DNA from: Torreya grandis
Lineage: Eukaryota; Streptophyta; Pinopsida; Cupressales; Taxaceae
NCBI GenBank assembly: GCA_037957365.1
Contig: JARHVA010000122.1
Span: 3,607,001 to 3,671,000 of the forward strand
DNA: 64,000 nucleotides
Direction: 5' to 3'
Translations under genes and position numbers: made by a program
The notes under the pieces: generated by a model
The model's input: only the letters and a program-made list of their open reading frames with translations
What the model was told of the DNA's origin: nothing
Databases searched by the model: none
Part shown: in pieces, positions 58,735-64,000 of the stretch
How the letters are laid out: each line of letters opens with the position of its first letter
Position numbering within the stretch: position 1 is the first letter of the stretch

Positions 58735-59860
58735 TCATCGGGCATTCCTAGAGAGGTTGGGAGGAACAATGCCTAGGTTAAGGTAGTTAAGAATTTGTTC
58801 ATACCAAATGTCAGGTGGAGATTCCTCCACACTATAAATGGTAGGGATATCAAATTGGTTATAGGAGGGAGTGATAAAATAATGAATGTTGACAATGATT
58901 TTGGAGTTCAAAGTCTCTAAAGGGATGTGGGAAACAATATAAGCTATTATATCCATGAATTTATTGGTAGATCAAGGAATGGATTAGACTAGGTAATATT
59001 AAAATGATGTTAAAAGTTTGTCAACTAAAAGTTTATATTTTTTGAAGACATCATTATTACATTGATAATATCTATTGACTTGGTTGACCACAAGTTGGGA
59101 ATCACCAAAGACATGGATTGTCTTAATTCCCAAGTTTAGAGTAGTTTAGAGACCTATCACTAGGGCTTCATACTTAGCCTATTATTAGTGCATTCAAAGT
59201 CAAGTTTGAAGGAGAGATGAAGGGGTTAAATATCAAGAGGAATGAGAATAACTATGGCACCCCCTCCTTTTTGACACTTTGACCCATCAAAGAACATGGT
59301 CATTTGGTAGGTTATGCCATATTACTAAAAAAGAATTGTGATAGACTCATCTAGAAAGGTAAGAGGAGGTGGTTGGTTGTTTGGTAAAGGATATTTAACC
59401 AATTGGTCAGTAATGACCTACCCTTTAATCAAATTTTTCTAGAGGAATTCAAGGTCAAATTTAACTAGGAACATGAGCCACTTAGCCATACGTTGATTTT
59501 GGTATGGTTTAGAGTGCATGTACTTGAGTAAGTTGGTATTAGTGATGACATAGGTTTTATGGTTAAGAAGGTAGTGGTGGAGTTTGGTGGTCACAAAGGC
59601 CAATGTTAAGTAGATTTTTTTATTATGTTTATATTGAGTCTTATATTCTACAAGTGTATGGATAATGTAGTATGCAACTTTCTCTTTATCTTGTTCATCT
59701 CAGTGAGCCAACATTGCCCCTAGGGAATGGTCAGTGGTAGATATATATAGGTAAAAGGGGTGGTTATCCTTAGAAGGGGTGAGGTTAAGTGGTGAAAAAA
59801 TGTACTATTTAAGAAAATCAAAGGCCTTTTCATAATCATTATTCCATTTGAAATATATAT
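58735..59860 (-). pseudogene. RNase H, archaeal-type RNase H and tether of element D
   Basis: RNase H (about 59,560-59,860): LYISTTDHSLGAMLAH, VAYYIIHTLVEYKTQYKHN, KLHHYLLNHKTYVITN. aRH (about 59,050-59,330): FFDGSKCQKGGGAIVILI, then after a frameshift YEALVIGL and HVFGDSQLVVNQVNRYYQ. The tether frame at 58,735-58,956 begins MDIIAYIVSHIPLETLNSK. The order matches element A, which lacks the tether onward. Confidence 0.85.
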
Positions 59861-59990
59861 CCTTCTTCATAAGGTGATGGAAAGGTTGGCACTGGTCTAA
59901 AGGTTAGGAAATGAAATGATGAATGGATTGAAGTTTTTCCTATAGGATATGGAGTTGCTTAAGGTTTGTTAAAGGAGGCATGCCCAAAAT

Positions 59991-60610
59991 TTATCTAAAT
60001 TTATCATGGTATACTTTGATTCTATGAAGAGAGATGAAAAAGCCAAGAAGCTTTCCTAAAAGGACCCCAAGAATGTATTTCTTGGGATTAAGGCAAACAT
60101 GATAATAGATGAGGAATTCAAATATGATCATAAGAATAGTCAAGTGATATTTTAGAAGTTTTGATTTCTTCATAAGGTCATCCACATAGTCTTATACAAT
60201 CTTATGGATGATCATGGAAGATATAAGTCATGGCACATTGGTAGGTTACACCAGAGTTATTTAACTTGAAAGGCATGACTTTATAGAAAAAGTTCCCCAA
60301 GGGTTGGTAAAGATGGTTTTATGTTTATCTTTAGGAGAAATCAAGATCTGATTATAACCCAAAAACCTATCCATGAGAGATAACATCTCATGGTTAGTTG
60401 TAAAATCAACAAGCTATTTAATGTTAGGTAGAGGAGAGTCATATTTGGGGTAGGTGAGGTTAAGGTCACAAAAGTCCACACAAATGTGTAGACCCCTAGT
60501 GACTTTGGTGACAAGTATGATATTTGAGACCCATTGAGGTTAGTCAATAGGTTGAATGAAGTTTATATATAGGAGATGTTGAAGCTCTTCTTTAATGAGA
60601 ATGGCTATGT
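59991..60610 (-). pseudogene. Reverse transcriptase of element D
   Basis: Blocks: QWVSNIILVTKVTRGLHICV, DLNLTYPKYDSPLPNI, HEMLSLMDRFLGYNQILISP, HKTIFTNPWGTF and DYVDDLMKKSK with YVDD coded at 60,177-60,188, then NPKKYILGVLLGKLLGF. Frameshift in the block before YVDD. Very similar to element A RT. Confidence 0.9.
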
Positions 60611-61892
60611 AAGGATGCATACATCAGAGTTTCTATTTAACATGCATGGCATCATAATGAGTGATATATTATGGGTATTAATGGTGGGATCAATCTCAAG
60701 CATATCACTATAAGACCAAGTGAATGATATGTTGCAATATTAGAGGAAAGAAGAGAAGTCCAAAAGTTTCTTGACATTCAGTGATTGGCATAATTTTACA
60801 ATACAAGGGTTGTCTAGAGTTCTCAATTTGATATCCATGGTGGATTCATTCAACATGTTTGAGGCCTCAAGAGGAAGGGATTTGTGGATAAAATAATCCC
60901 TCACACTGAGGTAGGTAATAATGGAACCATAATCTTGATGTTGGATGGTGTTGATGATAGGATAATCATTCTCTACCATTTTAGGGTGTACGAGTGGAAG
61001 GACTTTGGTTTGGCCACCCTTTTGGTAGATTAGAGGGACCAAACTAATGATATTGATTAGAAAAAAATATTAGGGGGGATGATTTCAAGATCTTTAGGTG
61101 GGGAAGGTGGTTGGGTTGGTGAAGATGGGATATCTTCCTCTATAGTGATAATGGGTTTGGTTGAATTAGTGGGTTATTCATGTTGTTCATACCCAAGGCC
61201 AAATGACTTATGAGGTTGTAAATTTTTGATATGGGGTAACTCATGAGGCCCTTGTCCATAGAGATTGAGGCCAAATCCTTTCTAAGCACATATATGAAGA
61301 TATAACTTAACAAACTCTAGTTTTATAAGATAGGAAAAGTTAGAGGTAAATGGTTGGATGGATGAAGTAGTGGTAGGGGCTATAAGTGACTAATCAACTC
61401 CCCCATAAATGAAATTTGTTTTATGGTTAGGGAGCCTGAAGGGGATGATGGTTCCAATGTTAGGTCATAAGAAGGGTCATGTATGAGATTCCCATATTAT
61501 TGGGGAGTAGAGAAGGCATTGAGGGCTAAGAGTCTATATTTTCCAAGGGAAAGACATGGGAATATGGTTACCATGGGGTTCTCTACAGGAATCTAGGAAG
61601 AAGGGATATACGAGCTAGTAGAATCTTCATTAACATTTGGTGTGTAAGTGTCATGGTGTTTGGTTAGTGGGGTTGTGTCATTATCAAATGGTTTTGAGAT
61701 GGATGAAAGAGGAAGAAGGATTTCATTAGGGTGTTATGTCATATTTCAAGATGTGAAAATACTAAGGTCAGCTTGGGTAGTCACAACTTGCCTTTCATAC
61801 TCAAATTTGACACATCAATGTAAGGTGGAATGGACACAACTCGTGGCATGAATCCAAGGGCACCCAAGTAAAACATTGTATTTTAATTATCC

Positions 61893-62207
61893 TTATACAA
61901 CATAAAAAAGTTTGGAAAAGGTATGGGGACCTACATAGATATGGAGGACAACTCTACCCAAGGTAGTAGCCATGGTATCATTAAAAAAATGAAAGATCAC
62001 TATGCTTTCAAACATGATGTTTGTGGATAAGTGTAATTGGTCATAGGCATGGGAGGATATAATATTGATGATGGCTCCTTTATCAATCATCACAATTTTA
62101 ATGTGGGTTTGATTGATGTATGATATATTTAAGAGGGGAGATCGAGATCCTCCGGATGAATATAAGGTATTTTTGAATCTTTGAAGGTGATAAGGTTGGA
62201 AGTTCAA
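61893..62207 (-). pseudogene. Aspartic protease of element D
   Basis: IDKGAIINIISSHAYDQL corresponds to IDGGAIINIISSHAYDHL of element A, so the Gly after the catalytic Asp is now Lys. GRVVLHIYVGPHTFSKLFYV follows. The frame is open for 104 codons and is truncated by a stop. Confidence 0.85.
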
Positions 62208-62664
62208 AGGGAACCAACAAAGGTGGCTAGAGGTTGAGGGTCATTGGGTTGGACCTCAATGGATTACAAGGCTTATATGAGTGCTTGATGATGATAGGTA
62301 GAGGTAGATACTAACTCATATAAACTCATTTTTGCTAAAGTTTAGTGAATCTTCTTGAGGATAGCTTTCTAGATGGATATTGCATATGGGTTAGGGTATG
62401 GAGGGTTAGATGGGGAGGCACCTAAGATAGACAACTTGGGTTTATTTAAAGATAAATATGGTTGGATATTGTTTTCTTAGGAGTTAAAGGAGAGGTAAGT
62501 ACAAGGGATGGATGCCTTAGCCTTCCCTTTATCCTTCTATTGGGTGTGAGATCAGGTAATCATGTGAATAGTGTGGATAGGGGGTTTTACGGATTAGGTG
62601 GTTGCTTTGGTTCTTCATATTTACTTTTGGGTGAGACTAAAGATTGTATGGGTTGAGTTTGTGG

Positions 62665-62880
62665 TTAGATTGGTAATGGGGATGAAGTAGTTTTATCTGA
62701 TAATATATCATTATTTTCATACAGGCTATTAACAAGTTCTTCGAGAGCTTTATAGTTTTTTATGTCATGTCCTAGTGCCTTATGGTATGCACATATCAAG
62801 TTACCATTGAACCAAGAGGGTTTGGTATGTGAAGGGTAAAAGGGTTTTATGAGTGGTAAGATCAAGGAAGAAGTTTTCAA
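62665..62880 (-). pseudogene. Second Cys-His motif region of element D
   Basis: LICAYHKALGHDIKNYKALE has C-x2-H-x4-GH with the last Cys changed to Tyr. It aligns with element A at 11,349-11,440, where the last Cys is kept but others are lost. It precedes the protease by about 0.5 kb. Confidence 0.7.
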
Positions 62881-63655
62881 TAACCATTGGAGAATGGTTA
62901 AGTAAGATTTGACTAAAGGTGGTAAAGGTTTAGCAATTTTTTTTGAGTGTTGAAGTAGAAGGTTGTGTGGATTTAGATTTGGTGGTAGGTGTCTTGGGTA
63001 AATTGATACATTTGTTTGATAGTTTTGGTTTAGGAAAGATGGTTGATGAGATGGAGGCTTAGGAGGAAAAGGTAGGTAACTTAGGAATTATCAGTGTAAT
63101 GAGGAAAGGTGTCTTAGAAAATATGTATGAAGGTGTGACCAATAAAGGTGATGGGGTTTGGATAAAAATTATGGACTTTATGTTCAAGGTAGAGGGATGA
63201 GGAACCAAAATGGAGGGTAAGGTTGAGGGAGGTAAAATTTGAAGTTATAGGCCTTTTGGTGGTTTTGCTTCTATAGCTGTTTAGTTGTTGGTTTTGGAGG
63301 GGATTTGGTCACTTTAGTTATCTTGGTGGGTTTAGGTGTTTGAGGTTAAATTAATTTGGAGGAGGTTTTGGTTGGTTAGGTGGAAGTCTTATTTGGTTTA
63401 TAAGGGCTAGTTTGGTCTACAAAATAAGGGTTTAGAAGTTCTAGTTTGGTTCCCTTACCTTTGTCTTGACCTCTAACAAAAGGTTCTAAAATTAGAGGTT
63501 GGGTGGATAAAGTAATTTTCTCTTGTGAGATAGCTTCCAAAGAGGGGGTGGATGGTTCTATGATATGGGAGGTAGGTGTGGTATCCTCAAATGGAGGTGT
63601 GGCTATGGTGGCTTCCTTTTTTTAGGTGTTCAAAGGAATAAAAGGAAGTTTTTTT
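62881..63655 (-). pseudogene. Pro/Lys/Thr-rich linker of element D
   Basis: Counterpart of the 10.1-11.3 kb linker of element A; low-complexity, full of stops, no domain seen. Confidence 0.5.
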
Positions 63656-64000
63656 CTTCTATTAGGGAATGAAGAAAGAGGCAGTTAAGTTAATGTTTTC
63701 TTCAAAAATGGGTTCATCAGTACCCACATTATTAGTATGTGCCTCATGAGATGGGTTTTGTTTATTGTCATGGTAAGGGGTAGAAGGAACATGATTAGAA
63801 AAATGGTTATGAAATATATCAAGGGCCTGTTTTAGTGGTTCATTGAAACTATCCAATGTAAGTTCCCCCTTGTTAATGAGGGATTGGACAAGGTATTTGA
63901 AGGTGTTTCACCTATTGATGTTATGTCCTATGACTTGATGAAAGGTACAATGGTCATTCTCATTATACCAACTTGATATGGGGTGAGAAGTTTCAAATTG
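63656..64000 (-). pseudogene. gag C-terminal part of element D, cut by window end
   Basis: The minus strand near 63,890-63,960 reads CTFHQVIGHNINR, aligned with CAFHHVIGHNVSKC of element A (last Cys lost), then LVQSLINKGELTLDSFNEPL. The frame 63,662-63,856 continues with HEAHTNNVGTDEPIFEE, as in A (HEVHTINVVFSELIIED). The gag core is outside the window. Confidence 0.8.

Larger units (their letters stand above)
57600..64000 (-). mobile_element. Element D: Tat-like Ty3/gypsy retrotransposon, same family as A, partial
   Basis: Read on the minus strand from the window edge: end of gag, linker, second Cys-His motif, protease, RT, RNase H, aRH, tether, integrase. Protein blocks are closely similar to element A, in inverted orientation about 45 kb away. 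The 5' part and 5' LTR are beyond 64 kb. Stops and frameshifts throughout; inactive. Confidence 0.88.

Noticed and set aside
1..64000. tRNA, rRNA or intact host protein genes
   Set aside because: Looked for T-loop/GGTTCGA-type boxes and long conserved frames; none convincing. A trained tRNA scanner would settle the tRNA question.

Overview
This 64 kb window is strongly AT-rich nuclear plant DNA made almost entirely of old, decayed Ty3/gypsy LTR retrotransposons. I recognise no intact host gene, tRNA or rRNA. Three elements carry the order gag - protease (PR) - reverse transcriptase (RT) - RNase H - second 'archaeal-type' RNase H (aRH), and two of them keep an integrase (INT). The doubled RNase H, the DNG or DGG protease site and the single Cys-His gag motif point to the Tat/Ogre lineage. 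The host is probably a seed plant with a large genome. The species cannot be told from this window.

Layout. 1-7.9 kb: AT-rich DNA with microsatellites. 7.92-15.19 kb (+): element A, gag to aRH, cut off before integrase. 15.19-26.36 kb (+): element B, an internal 3' fragment, an LTR, a leader, an unrecognised decayed ORF, a long 3' region and a second LTR. B has no PR, RT, RNase H or INT and looks like a non-autonomous relative of element C. 26.36-28.06 kb (-): element E, a gag-protease fragment of another Ty3/gypsy group. 28.1-33.8 kb: dispersed repeats, low-complexity DNA, a decayed plant mobile domain (PMD) gene (-) and a minisatellite. 33,794-49,888 (+): element C, complete from LTR to LTR (1200 and 1192 bp) with a perfect 5-bp target duplication TTCAC. 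49.9-56.6 kb: non-coding DNA with a purine-rich strand. 57.6-64.0 kb (-): element D, same family as A in the opposite orientation, running off the window end.

B and C share LTR type, 5' leader, the first ~60 codons of the first ORF, and the 3' region. Between those, C has gag-pol while B has a different ORF, so B presumably used proteins from C-like elements. The most interesting signal is in the shared 3' region: nine copies of a short hairpin with a near-constant 17-nt loop and stems that differ by paired changes, alongside a second, smaller hairpin family. Both look like conserved RNA or DNA structures of this retrotransposon group.
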